64,000 bases of DNA from Phorcus lineatus (taxonomy: Eukaryota > Mollusca > Gastropoda > Trochida > Trochidae), in the NCBI GenBank assembly GCA_921293015.1, contig OV121083.1, positions 33,348,908-33,412,907 of the forward strand, read 5' to 3'. Under the pieces are notes generated by a model. That model did not search any database, was not told the origin of the DNA, and saw only the letters and a list, made by a program, of their open reading frames with translations. Shown here one piece after another: positions 27,201-32,530 of this stretch (position 1 is its first letter; each line of letters begins with the position of its first letter). The translations under genes and the position numbers were made by a program.

Positions 27201-30200
27201 TACAACTCACTTTTACACTCACAACTCATGTCGACCTGCCTCATAGACGGGGGTCGACTTATAGATGAGGTATATGATTTTGACAGCAATTTGGGGGCCT
27301 GAGAAAGGGGGTCGACTTATACACAGGGTCGACTTATACACGGTAATATACGGTACTCACTTAACAATTTACAGGAAAATGTATGACATGATTTTGAAAA
27401 AATTTCGCTAGAATAAATTTGTTAACAAAAAATTGGCAAACTTTTAAGATTTTTTGTTGTAAGTTATTTTGGTCTTATATACAATTCATCGACACAGATT
27501 AGTTTTTTGTTTCTTACAGGGTATTTATTTCTCGGACTCATTCACAAAGAGCCACAACTACTGCAGCAACCTGGACAGTGACAGCAACACTTTCTTCATG
27601 CTGCTGTGTGAGGTAGGGATGATATCATATTCATACAGTGCACATCTTCTTGCTGCAGTAATACGTTAAGTGACACAGAGTATGTTTCAAAAATTTTCAT
27701 GTGGCTTAAATAAGAGTAAAAAAACCATTTATCCTGTGTTAAGTTCAAATATCCTTTCTAAACTTGTATCTTTATCTCTAAAATGACTAAATTTTCTTGT
27801 TTTCAATTACATGACTTACTAAACATTACAAACCAATATTTGTCTTTGTATCTGCTGGCAATAAAATTCGAAAAATTACCTTTGAGTCATTTGCGCGCCA
27901 TTATCCATTTTTTATCATAAAGTACAACTTAAACGTGTCTATTATCTCTATGCTGAACCGATAAGCATTAAGATGTTGATTTTCATGGACTGCCAATACT
28001 TCTTGATCAAAGAACACAATTTACAAATTTTGACATATTAGACCCCAACAACATACTCTGTGGCCCTTTAAGCAGCTCAAGGAGAAAACTGTTTTTTGAT
28101 CACTATCAGCCATTTATATTAGATTTGGCAGGTATGGGGGGGTGTTGGAAGCAGCAGCATGGCATGTAGAATGTTTTGAACTCTGTCAGAGATACACTGC
28201 TTTTGGACCGACCTGGTTACGTCCAATGTGGCTTGGTTGTGGTCTGCTTAGTATTAGTGCAATCTCTCTATGACCATCCTTCAATGATGATTCAAATATA
28301 TTGCACTAGTTATATTTAGAGAAATTATATTGTTGTTATTAAGAAAGGGAGTGAGATAGCATCATCTTGTGTCAGCTTGGTGAAATTAGAATGGCAAATT
28401 TTGAGTGTTACAATCACTATGATTTTCAATTAGTTACATAGTCATCAGAAGTAACTGATTTGTTTCAACAGCCATGTGAGAATGATTCATCATAGTCGAC
28501 TGAAAGAGAGAAATTGTACAATTCATTACAATACAGTGATGTGCATACATGGTATGAGAGAGCATGTAATATCAGCATTGTCATGTATTCACCTTGCAGG
28601 TTTCGTTGGGGAAGACTAAACAGATAATCAGTGGGTACGTTGACAGACCGGAGAAGGGCTACGACAGTTTATGGGTTATCGGCAAAAATCGACCTAAAGA
28701 GGACCACAACGTCGTTCTTCCTACAGGTTAGTCTGGCTGTGCTGTGATTGTAGCAGTTATTGGTGGCAGTTTCTCTGCTTTTTATTAGCTCTTTTGTAAT
28801 GTTATTTCAATGAAAACCTTTAACAATAATGATAATCATGATAAAAAAAACCAGGATTGACGCGTCAATAGTTAAGTCTATAAGAATTCCATTTTGACTA
28901 TAACACTAAATTTTACCATCAGGCTCCTCTTTCTCATAGAGATAAAACATTGCTGAATAGTACGTCATCAAAGTGAAAAAATAACACGTCATATTTGATC
29001 TAAATTTGTAGAAAATCTTTCATAATGGCAAATGTTAGCTTCTTTAGATAATTTATGTTGCCTACATGAAGAGAAGAATTGGGTGAAATCGTCATAATTG
29101 ATGTATGAAGTTGGTCATGTAGAATGGCTGTTTCTGTGATATTATTAAACCTTACACTTTAACTATTAACATTTGGAAAATAAAGTATTACACAAATCAC
29201 TTCCCTTGATCATATGCATACATAGATGTTAATAAAACTTTTATCACTTCATGGTGAAGTTCTGATGCTTCTTTGGACTGTAATAAAAAGGTTCAAAATA
29301 AGCTATTTTAAGACCCCTACTTGATGTTTTCCTTTCTAACTTATTAACTAATAACTAATATACTAATAACTATTATATACTGTAACTGTAATATTTTAGA
29401 AAATAAAACATGTTGTGCTGAAATTGGCGCATATAAACATATTTATATAAAATTAGTTTACTTCATAAGTAAAGGAGTTATCTTTCTTTGAAATTCATTG
29501 ACATTTGAGGAATTTTCAAAGAAGATGATATTGAATACAATATACAATATATAATATTTTGTTTCAACCCGTTACCATCTTTTGTTGCTTATTTGATACA
29601 TCTGCTTTAAAAAAAACTAACAAAAAAGTTTGTTTGTGTCTTTCCAAGTTGAAGAACCAAAATTCTCAAGGAAAATTTTCTTTGAAAAATCAAGAAATAA
29701 CAAAAAAATTTAACTTTTTTTGTGTGTGTCCATTATTGCCTCATCTAACAACTTTTTAATGATAATAATGATGGAATTAACGGGATAAAAATTTTAAATT
29801 TGGAGACATGATGTTAAGATGCAATGACTCGGCTTTATGATGAGCTATGGTACTTAGTTTCACAGTTTGGCATTAGTAAGGAGAAGATCTTTAAAGACGC
29901 ACACTGTCATAACAGCAGAATTTCAAAAACATTTCCTCTAAGGGCTTAATCACTGGTGAATATTGTTGCCCGAAAGTTTTGTCAAAGTTTAATGAAATTA
30001 TCTTTCCTAGTTCTTTGAGATATTGAGGTTCAAAGTTTCAATTTTCAAGGGGAGATAACTCACAAACAAAAAGAAATAAAAAAATCGGGCTCTACATAAA
30101 TCTTAGCTTCGTGAAGCTCCAGAAGCCCTGAAAGTTATGTGAAAATCAATTGAGCGTTTGAATCACAAATGGAAGACACAATATTCGGTACAAATAATAA

Positions 30201-30980
30201 TAATAATCCATCTAAGAACAATTGTTTGTATTTTCTAAGTACAAATATTCTTGATTTTCTCTTTGACTTTAGCATTTATTTTCTTTGATGACATACAATT
30301 ATACCTCTTTAAACTTTATGTCTCCAAAACATTTTTATCCGACTATTAATGCACAGAATGTATCAACTGGATAACTTTTGAAGCAATTGATCATCTTTAG
30401 ATTAGGTGCAATTGAGATAAGCACAGTAATGTAGTGGTAAGCATGCACAGTAGAGCCCAGGTTCAAATCCTGTTGGAGACACCAAACATAATGACCTTGG
30501 TCTCATACTGTGTTCTGTCCCTGGACAAGGCAAGGCAAATTGAACTCAGTCCACCAAGTTGTTTAAATGGGTACCTGAAAAAAGGATGATCAGACCTTGT
30601 ATTCAATGCAAAATACAAAACACAACTTTTTAAGGGTAATGATGTACCCATAGCACTTTGAGATATTATATTATATTATATTATATTATATTATATTATA
30701 TTATATTATATTATATTATATTATATTATATTATATTATATTATATTATATTATATTATAAGGCTATTGTGGTATGTGTAGGCTACATGAAATCTTATTA
30801 GAATTGTGTACTGTGATTCTCATGATGACATGCGTTTCCTCAGGCTGCATGGTTCCGCTGGGCGAGAACGAGTATGAATACAAGTACAAGAACGAGTACC
30901 TCCTCCACTGGCACAACGAGTACATCGTGTATGACGAGGGCCAGGTGTGCCTCCGCTACCTCATCCAGTACACAAACTGA
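127..30980 (+). CDS. Ankyrin-repeat/WGR/PARP ADP-ribosyltransferase, PME-5-like; 38 exons visible, 5' end missing
   Basis: This gene encodes a poly(ADP-ribose) polymerase that should transfer ADP-ribose from NAD+ to protein or nucleic-acid targets. The 38 exons listed separately join without a frame break into 1,873 residues. In numbering from the first visible codon, ankyrin repeats occupy about 1-830 and, more loosely, 940-1310. Acidic/lysine-rich linkers lie near 850-890 and 1160-1235. The WGR domain is about 1395-1495 (WGR at 1432-1434), the helical regulatory domain about 1505-1670, and the catalytic domain about 1670-1873. The triad is H1724 (FHGSG), Y1758 (GIYFSD) and E1854 (NEYIVYD), with the NAD-stacking Tyr at 1769 (HNYC). 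H-Y-E is the signature of poly- rather than mono-ADP-ribosylating members. The order ankyrin-WGR-PARP is that of nematode PME-5; vertebrate tankyrases have SAM and no WGR. The start codon and first exons are outside the window. Targets and localisation are unknown. Confidence 0.93.
812..921 (+). CDS. PARP gene, visible exon 2 (ankyrin repeat)
   Basis: Residues 55-92. The acceptor is GACTAG and the donor GTAAGT. The classical ankyrin start GANIYDCDRNGRTPLMFAV is readable. The first base completes the Arg codon split by the preceding intron. Confidence 0.88.
1199..1311 (+). CDS. PARP gene, visible exon 3 (ankyrin repeat)
   Basis: Residues 92-129. The acceptor is CTTTAG and the donor GTAATG. 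A short linker (KAGDEDPMVARYG) leads into STPLHIATENNN, the turn and first helix of an ankyrin repeat. It ends in phase 0. Confidence 0.85.
1700..1856 (+). CDS. PARP gene, visible exon 4 (ankyrin repeats)
   Basis: Residues 130-182. The acceptor is TTTTTCAG and the donor GTATAC. It encodes EIVKYLLKNGALIDAK followed by TPLMTAAQHGFFDVLVFLI, a well-conserved ankyrin pair. Confidence 0.9.
2225..2433 (+). CDS. PARP gene, visible exon 5 (two near-consensus ankyrin repeats)
   Basis: Residues 182-251. The acceptor is ACCTTCAG and the donor GTAGGT. This is the clearest ankyrin segment: RTALIHAAMNG...LLNIGANPN, then SPLHYAAAYG...LLEAGANVN. The following intron holds a ~3.2 kb insertion. Confidence 0.95.
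3054..3145. repeat. Imperfect direct repeat
   Basis: GCCCCYGTGGCYGAATTTTCCAGC occurs at about 3062-3085 and again at about 3116-3139, inside the hAT-like element. Confidence 0.6.
3500..4990. repeat. Degenerate ~190-bp tandem repeats inside the hAT-like element
   Basis: A block resembling CATGCAAATTATATATGGAA then TTGAAGrCAATTT.TTCTTT, with a following GATAT/GATAA motif, recurs near 3518, 3803, 3985, 4177, 4377, 4555, 4747 and 4935. There are about eight diverged copies, mostly spaced 180-200 bp. Small minus-strand open frames here are by-products of the AT-rich repeat. Confidence 0.55.
5831..5930 (+). CDS. PARP gene, visible exon 6 (ankyrin repeat)
   Basis: Residues 252-285. The acceptor is TTGTAG and the donor GTATGG. 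TTPLSITYMKAHTGIVHQLL completes the repeat opened in the previous exon across a 3.4 kb intron, and VDVDFQDDEG starts the next. Confidence 0.92.
6474..6598 (+). CDS. PARP gene, visible exon 7
   Basis: Residues 285-326. The acceptor is TTTACAG and the donor GTGAGG. GLTLVSTAASS...LYDQIHYLVKDRGA continues the ankyrin solenoid in a less canonical form. It ends ...DATP, which joins LHHLAAN in the next exon as a TPLHHLAA ankyrin motif. Confidence 0.9.
6725..6772 (+). CDS. PARP gene, visible exon 8 (48-nt small exon)
   Basis: Residues 327-342 (LHHLAANDILLEG...). The acceptor is TTTCAG and the donor GTATGT. It is flanked by phase-0 introns, so skipping it would keep the frame but remove the first helix of one ankyrin repeat. 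That makes it a candidate cassette exon. Confidence 0.85.
7186..7520. repeat. CATA/CGTA tetranucleotide microsatellite
   Basis: About 330 bp of alternating CATA and CGTA blocks with a few CACA units, 60 bp upstream of exon 9. All six-frame His-Thr-Tyr-type open frames here are artefacts. The CGTA blocks contain the self-complementary GTAC. Confidence 0.97.
7579..7707 (+). CDS. PARP gene, visible exon 9 (ankyrin repeat)
   Basis: Residues 343-385. The acceptor is ATCTAG and the donor GTGAGT. VKIARLLVEGGCDVKAINKKGSTAAMVAMRS is an ankyrin second helix, hairpin and first helix. It starts about 60 bp after a long CATA/CGTA microsatellite. Confidence 0.92.
7855..8594. repeat. ~58-bp minisatellite leading into the exon 10 splice acceptor
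   Basis: The unit TCTATAACTCTCAACATCCC...TGACTCTGTGCTGGTCATATACCCAA is repeated about five times from 8255 to 8545 with high identity; looser relatives start near 7855. The final diverged copy (8540-8595) has TTGTGCTTGCTATATGTGCAG in place of CTGTGCTGGTCATATACCCAA and supplies the exon 10 acceptor. Confidence 0.85.
8596..8754 (+). CDS. PARP gene, visible exon 10 (ankyrin repeat)
   Basis: Residues 386-438. The donor is GTAAGT. GNLKLFKFLVESGCPV and DNILHHLCYDHMD are ankyrin helices. Its acceptor (TATATGTGCAG) lies inside the last, degenerate copy of the upstream ~58-bp minisatellite. Confidence 0.92.
9108..9224 (+). CDS. PARP gene, visible exon 11 (ankyrin repeat)
   Basis: Residues 439-477. 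The acceptor is TTCCTAAG and the donor GTGACT. After a basic linker, GSTPLLAACQQYSVCK starts a repeat. The acceptor has A rather than C before AG but a good pyrimidine tract, and the frame requires it. Confidence 0.85.
9738..9832. repeat. 12-bp minisatellite (GTGGATGGTGAG)
   Basis: Four near-perfect copies followed by three degenerate ones, in the intron between exons 11 and 12. Confidence 0.85.
10001..10190 (+). CDS. PARP gene, visible exon 12
   Basis: Residues 478-541. The acceptor is TTTGTCAG and the donor GTAAGA. It encodes RLLWKRGREFIKFLIDEFGSDVN, then a charged stretch (EKEEDKPKKEED) ending in RYQADW. The last ~19 bases and the donor form the first unit of a minisatellite that repeats the splice site about 16 more times downstream. 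Confidence 0.92.
10170..11935 (+). repeat. Minisatellite duplicating the exon 12 end and its 5' splice site
   Basis: About 20 units of alternating ~76 and ~98 bp, each with GATSGCTACCAGGCAGACTGG followed by GGTAAGAAGG. The first unit is the real exon 12 end (10170-10190) and donor. Sixteen further copies keep GG-GTAAG, two have GTGAG, and the last ones decay. Looser fragments reach about 12300. None has an acceptor before it, so these are decoy donors rather than exons. Confidence 0.93.
12412..12611 (+). CDS. PARP gene, visible exon 13 (ankyrin repeat)
   Basis: Residues 541-607. The acceptor is ATTACAG and the donor GTATGT. GKWSVAEMLADTEQC is followed by an acidic loop, then LKYKPDMNTRDNEGHTALTGAVD, a recognisable ankyrin hairpin. 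Confidence 0.92.
13119..13210 (+). CDS. PARP gene, visible exon 14
   Basis: Residues 608-638. The acceptor is TGTCACAG and the donor GTAAGT. VKESNADVNAYYIKEENGKK is the C-terminal part of one ankyrin repeat with an extended loop; TVVIAAL opens the next. Confidence 0.88.
13543..13664 (+). CDS. PARP gene, visible exon 15 (ankyrin repeat)
   Basis: Residues 638-679. The acceptor is CTGTCTAG and the donor GTGAGG. LLELIVGAGADLNVVDERDGAKPLHAAIIKG is a strong ankyrin match. Confidence 0.93.
13942..14164 (+). CDS. PARP gene, visible exon 16 (two ankyrin repeats)
   Basis: Residues 679-753. The acceptor is GTTGCAG and the donor GTAAGT. LLDHGADVDVLNKKQRTPLH and LINKGAKLNIQDIRGRTPLH are two near-consensus repeats. 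Confidence 0.95.
14374..14533 (+). CDS. PARP gene, visible exon 17 (ankyrin repeat)
   Basis: Residues 753-806. The acceptor is TGTTACAG and the donor GTGTGT. ELNIQDKFGMTALHRAAYRG is an ankyrin repeat; the second helix ends in MYLLQ at the donor. Confidence 0.93.
14833..14909 (+). CDS. PARP gene, visible exon 18 (ankyrin repeat)
   Basis: Residues 807-832. The acceptor is CTTCCAG and the donor GTTAGT. KGANVNVKDKDGNTPLTMAM is close to the ankyrin consensus. Confidence 0.92.
15046..15230 (+). mobile_element. Decayed SINE fragments
   Basis: At 15046-15093 a stretch resembles the abalone-type SINE tail (ATATTGCCAAAGTGGTGCTAAAC). At 15121-15177 a tRNA-like head has box A-like ATAGTGTAGTGGTTG and box B-like GAGTTTGAATCC. 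The order tail-then-head suggests two adjacent old copies. Confidence 0.5.
15389..15611 (+). CDS. PARP gene, visible exon 19 (ankyrin end plus acidic/lysine linker)
   Basis: Residues 832-906. The acceptor is GCTACAG and the donor GTGAGG. It ends the first ankyrin block (VLIQNGACLKD), then has a Ser cluster, seven Glu and a Lys-rich run (SDSSDEEEEEEEKKKK) before PVWKWAPLC. The charged run is probably a flexible linker; Ser-Asp/Glu patches suit casein-kinase-2-type phosphorylation (inference). Confidence 0.92.
16008..16100 (+). CDS. PARP gene, visible exon 20
   Basis: Residues 907-937. The acceptor is TGTTTCAG and the donor GTGACA. YAIDNEFQGVCFMVMDKPV...SDAIE does not match the ankyrin consensus well. 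It keeps the frame between clear exons and has a coding-like composition. Confidence 0.85.
16721..16873 (+). CDS. PARP gene, visible exon 21
   Basis: Residues 938-988. The acceptor is AATACAG and the donor GTGAGC. GQNLLHKLSLTATTHNSLIEK resembles a degenerate ankyrin repeat opening the second block. A DIRS-type retroelement remnant sits in the next intron. Confidence 0.9.
16905..17660 (+). mobile_element. Decayed DIRS-type retrotransposon fragment (RT and RNase H)
   Basis: At 17106-17174 one frame reads DWLSSIDLKDAYLHVPM, the reverse-transcriptase motif with catalytic Asp of DIRS/tyrosine-recombinase retroelements, and then hits TAG. Around 17500-17580 another frame gives INVLELRAV and at about 17613 a third gives DNQTAMTYI, both RNase H motifs of the same group. 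Three frames and several stops show it is dead. No ends or recombinase were seen. Confidence 0.72.
17655..17785 (+). repeat. Interspersed repeat, copy 1
   Basis: Shares a block (TACTTCTTGATAAAATAACACC...TTTGACATATTTGACTCCAAC) with 27945-28078, and in reverse orientation with the sequence starting near 38160. The family is unknown to me. Confidence 0.65.
17919..18036 (+). CDS. PARP gene, visible exon 22 (ankyrin repeat)
   Basis: Residues 989-1028. The acceptor is TGTTGCAG and the donor GTAAGA. VVNQLVEKGVSLTKQDHYKCTPLLYAALKKN is a clear ankyrin repeat. Confidence 0.92.
18647..18749 (+). CDS. PARP gene, visible exon 23
   Basis: Residues 1028-1062. The acceptor is TTTTGCAG and the donor GTAACA. 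TAGVYNPKYTDSFNRSVLG is not ankyrin-like and probably forms an insertion loop. Phase and composition support it as coding. Confidence 0.82.
18984..19248 (+). CDS. PARP gene, visible exon 24 (ankyrin repeats)
   Basis: Residues 1062-1150. The acceptor is TTGTTTCAG and the donor GTATGT. It contains QWILQHEANPNQPDMVGKTP. A second AG thirteen bases inside the exon would bring an in-frame stop, so 18984 was chosen. Confidence 0.9.
19913..20168 (+). CDS. PARP gene, visible exon 25 (charged linker)
   Basis: Residues 1151-1236. The acceptor is TATTCCAG and the donor GTTTGA. An ankyrin second helix (LWLVKTLMNYNFDPFAKDEE) runs into a long Glu/Lys-rich low-complexity segment with a basic-Ser patch (RLKRSASKLSQLSKEDDSSE). 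It is probably a flexible or coiled-coil linker within the second ankyrin block. Confidence 0.92.
20362..20627 (+). CDS. PARP gene, visible exon 26 (ankyrin repeats)
   Basis: Residues 1236-1324. The acceptor is ATTTTCAG and the donor GTAAGA. DLNAVDKNGWTVIHYAV and LAKAGARLNVKNKKGDTPLD are the last clear ankyrin repeats before the WGR domain. Confidence 0.94.
20823..20992 (+). CDS. PARP gene, visible exon 27 (inter-domain linker)
   Basis: Residues 1325-1381. The acceptor is TTTTCAG and the donor GTGAGA. It is a charged linker with Pro/Trp residues (WKTPQPSFHEDAERLVEKLG) joining the ankyrin block to the WGR domain. Confidence 0.9.
21396..21501 (+). CDS. PARP gene, visible exon 28 (WGR domain, first part)
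   Basis: Residues 1381-1416. The acceptor is CCCTGCAG and the donor GTACTC. YDVLLTKVDVNCGEWGLYNFYQIQ is the first strand region of a WGR domain, a fold that in PARP1-3 contacts DNA ends and the catalytic region. Confidence 0.94.
21820..22545 (+). repeat. ~160-bp degenerate tandem repeats in the WGR intron
   Basis: The motif TTTCCATGGAAACATGACTAAAA begins near 21863, 22024, 22184, 22336 and (weak) 22500, each followed by a GAGCATATCNC motif and a TTNNAGGGTAAGAC motif. This gives about five diverged units in the intron between exons 28 and 29. Confidence 0.75.
22624..22793 (+). CDS. PARP gene, visible exon 29 (WGR core)
   Basis: Residues 1417-1473. The acceptor is CCTTCAG and the donor GTATGG. 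LFVLFTRWGRIGDNGQ contains the defining Trp-Gly-Arg (1432-1434), followed by FCKIFRAKTGNKW, typical of WGR domains in PARPs. Confidence 0.96.
23118..23262 (+). CDS. PARP gene, visible exon 30 (WGR end, start of regulatory domain)
   Basis: Residues 1473-1521. The acceptor is TTGCCAG and the donor GTGAGA. FENKPRKYRLVQ closes the WGR domain; KLPEYLQHVMEEM begins the helical autoinhibitory domain. Confidence 0.94.
23465..23586 (+). CDS. PARP gene, visible exon 31 (PARP regulatory domain)
   Basis: Residues 1522-1562. The acceptor is TGTTTTAG and the donor GTAGGA. DIMPFGRMQRDRLLKARVIL corresponds to the PARP1 motif with PLGKLS near the second helix of the helical domain. Confidence 0.93.
23768..23867 (+). 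CDS. PARP gene, visible exon 32 (PARP regulatory domain)
   Basis: Residues 1562-1595. The acceptor is TGTATCAG and the donor GTGGGT. It is a strongly helical, Glu/Lys-rich stretch (TEAEELELKEKYQKN) between helices of the regulatory domain. It is longer and more charged here than in PARP1. Confidence 0.92.
24201..24378 (+). CDS. PARP gene, visible exon 33 (PARP regulatory domain)
   Basis: Residues 1596-1655. The acceptor is GTGTTGCAG and the donor GTTACA. SSEYFQVIPQKGF matches the SNRFYTLIPHDFG-type motif of PARP1; LLKKEISLVSNLLDYEVA is the long helix before the catalytic fold. Confidence 0.94.
24547..24605 (+). mobile_element. SINE 3' tail, abalone type
   Basis: CCGCTAATGGCTGAAATATTGCCCAAGCGGCGTTAAACAATAACTCACTCACT-type tail, without a head. 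It is the main clue to a gastropod host. Confidence 0.65.
24787..24894 (+). CDS. PARP gene, visible exon 34 (start of catalytic domain)
   Basis: Residues 1655-1691. The acceptor is TATACAG and the donor GTGAGT. LDYAYHSLGCKIQKL corresponds to the DxxYxxLxxxIxxL entry of the PARP catalytic fold, and QYILRYIVSS to the first strands. Confidence 0.94.
25326..25519 (+). CDS. PARP gene, visible exon 35 (NAD-binding His)
   Basis: Residues 1691-1755. The acceptor is CTAACAG and the donor GTAAGC. HRLLFHGSG carries the triad His (1724) and Ser (1726) that hold the nicotinamide ribose; LNRGLVIAPPDVAASGALFGK follows as in PARP1. A ~1.66 kb MITE lies in the next intron. Confidence 0.96.
25694..27353. mobile_element. 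TA-flanked pogo/Tc1-like non-autonomous element
   Basis: Terminal inverted repeats of about 25 bp (CCGTATATTACCGTGTATAA then GTCGA) are flanked on both sides by TA, the target duplication of Tc1/mariner/pogo elements. GTCGACTTATA motifs recur inside both ends. About 1.66 kb, AT-rich, no transposase. It sits between the exons carrying the catalytic His and Tyr. Confidence 0.85.
25809..26320. repeat. 171-bp tandem triplication inside the pogo-like element
   Basis: CGATTCAAACCGGAAGCAAC starts at 25811, 25982 and 26153, and a truncated CGATTC appears at 26315. The first two units are nearly identical; the third has a short internal loss. This indicates recent internal amplification. Confidence 0.92.
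27520..27612 (+). CDS. PARP gene, visible exon 36 (catalytic Tyr)
   Basis: Residues 1756-1786. The acceptor is CTTACAG and the donor GTAGGG. GIYFSDSFTKSHNYC holds the triad Tyr (1758) and the nicotinamide-stacking Tyr (1769). Confidence 0.96.
27945..28078 (+). repeat. Interspersed repeat, copy 2
   Basis: Same block as 17655-17785, in the same orientation, ending with TACTCTGTGGCCCTTTAA. It lies in the intron between exons 36 and 37. Confidence 0.65.
28600..28726 (+). CDS. PARP gene, visible exon 37 (catalytic domain)
   Basis: Residues 1787-1829. The acceptor is CCTTGCAG and the donor GTTAGT. VSLGKTKQI is the post-Tyr strand; KGYDSLWVIGKNRPKED and VVLPTG match the region before the D-loop/acceptor loop of PARP1. 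Confidence 0.95.
30421..30665 (+). mobile_element. tRNA-derived SINE
   Basis: A box A-like GTAATGTAGTGGTAAGCAT (30426-30444) and a box B GGTTCAAATCC (30460-30470) are followed by a body with TTTAAATGGGTACCTG and a 3' end GCACTTTGAGATATTAT that runs into a pentanucleotide tail. This layout matches tRNA-headed SINEs with an (ATT)-rich tail. Confidence 0.75.
30664..30760. repeat. TTATA pentanucleotide microsatellite
   Basis: About 19 uninterrupted TTATA units forming the expanded tail of the preceding SINE, 84 bp before the terminal exon. Confidence 0.95.
30844..30980 (+). CDS. PARP gene, visible exon 38 (catalytic Glu, terminal exon)
   Basis: Residues 1829-1873 and TGA at 30978-30980. The acceptor is TTCCTCAG. 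HNEYIVYDEGQVCLRYLIQ carries the catalytic Glu (1854) needed for chain elongation and closes the domain as in PARP1. The acceptor is 84 bp after a long TTATA microsatellite. Confidence 0.97.
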
Positions 30981-32424
30981 TCCTTCTCCTCCTTCAAACA
31001 CACCATGACAACCCAGCATGAGGATTCATGAGTTTTGGAAATCAAGCTTTGAATGAGTGTCACCCATCTTGGATGCTCCAACCAGCTGACCTGTCTGTAT
31101 AGGAAATACTCTAGCATGGAGAGTCATGGCTGTGAATTACCTTTGTTGATTTATTTCTAATCTCTGCCAACCAGGATGAGGAACAATGAATTTCCCTTAG
31201 GATTGTCCCCAAACCATTCTTCAGTGATTGAATTATTTTTGATATTTCATCTACTTAAAAGTTTTGACATTAACTTTTTCAGAAGTCAAGGTGTTAATCT
31301 TTTATATTCAAAGAGAATGATTCTGGTATCCCTGTATAATGTTCTTGGATAGGTAACTTTCAAAATAAGGAATGTTGCTGTAAGTTAGCCATTCAGGAAT
31401 AGTAAGTTAACCAGTTATTTCAACAAGCCAAAGGTTAATCTGCAGGATTGCCATGTGAAATGCAAATGTGTGATAGAATTAAAAGCAAAGAATTTGTTAA
31501 TCATATTTGTTCATGATTTGTTTGTTGTATACATAATTATGTTTATCCATGTCCTCTGTTATGCTCTGTATGACATCCTGATGAGGGTCATCATAGCGAG
31601 CTCAGTCAACCCCAGTTTTGAGAACTGGTTTCTCATTTCTGGGTACAAGCGATGATCAATCATAGCCAATGTTGTAACTATGGCATATAGTTAACTGAAG
31701 GGCTTAGTCCTGTTGATTGAATAGTTGTGAAGCTTTTTTACCCAATGTGTCAGTGCCATATAGTTTTGGCTTATATCTCAACCTTCAGAGCCAGTTTTTT
31801 GACACGCTCCAAACATGATGCCCATTTTAAACAAGGGATCACAAGTTGACTTAAAGATAATAATAATTTTTGCTGTTGTAGATGTTTCAGCCTTTTACGC
31901 ATTCTCATTTGGTTATGATCATTTGCTGCAATTTCTTACATAATCACTTACCAATCATGAGATATAAACCAACGATAATCAAATGTTATATGTGTTTTAA
32001 CTTTCAATCAAAGGAATTGCTTACTAGTTCTTGAAATGATATATTAGATGAGCAATTGATCCACACCAAGTTTAGGAATATTGCCCGAGGATTTGGTTTT
32101 ACATTGTTGATGTATTCTGCTTTATTCCAACTTGTTATCAAGCCTTATGGCAATGACTCTGAGAGCTTAAACAGGCAGGGTCTTGCCTCATGGTGTGCTC
32201 AAATTTCTTCATATTTGTTAAAAAAAGCTTTCAGTGTTTGTGATTATAGTTATTGTGATTGTCTTTTTATATTATTATCATTATCACGTTAATCTTGGTA
32301 ACTTTTCAGAATGATTTGCCAATTTTTTCCTGATTCATTGATTTTTGGCTCTGTCTGCATTCCAGCTACCTTTTGTGCTGATATCATTTAATATCTATCC
32401 ATTAATTGATAACTCATCAGACCT

Positions 32425-32530
32425 GGGGCCTGTTCAACAAAGCAGTTGTAGTGTTACAATCAATTGTAGCCCATTCCTTTAACATTGGTTACAATTGATT
32501 GTAGTATTACAATCAATTGTAAATGTTTTG
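32425..32530. repeat. GGGGCCTGTTCAACAAAGC-type palindromic repeat
   Basis: A stretch with GGGGCCTGTTCAACAAAGC followed by alternating TTACAATCAATTGTA and TTACAATTGATTGTA, which can fold on themselves. Such sequences are common scattered repeats in invertebrate genomes; the family is not identified. Confidence 0.4.

Larger units (their letters stand above)
291..30843 (+). other. Introns of the PARP gene with no recognisable content
   Basis: I see no gene, known repeat or RNA in introns 291-811, 1312-1699, 1857-2224, 5931-6473, 8755-9107, 12612-13118, 13211-13542, 15612-16007, 16101-16720, 18037-18646, 19249-19912, 20993-21395, 22794-23117, 23868-24200 and 24895-25325. The remaining long introns hold the elements listed separately. 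Confidence 0.6.

Noticed and set aside
26927-27268. 113-codon open frame inside the pogo-like element as a transposase
   Set aside because: It has no DDE/D motif or helix-turn-helix and is rich in Ile/Tyr from AT-rich sequence.
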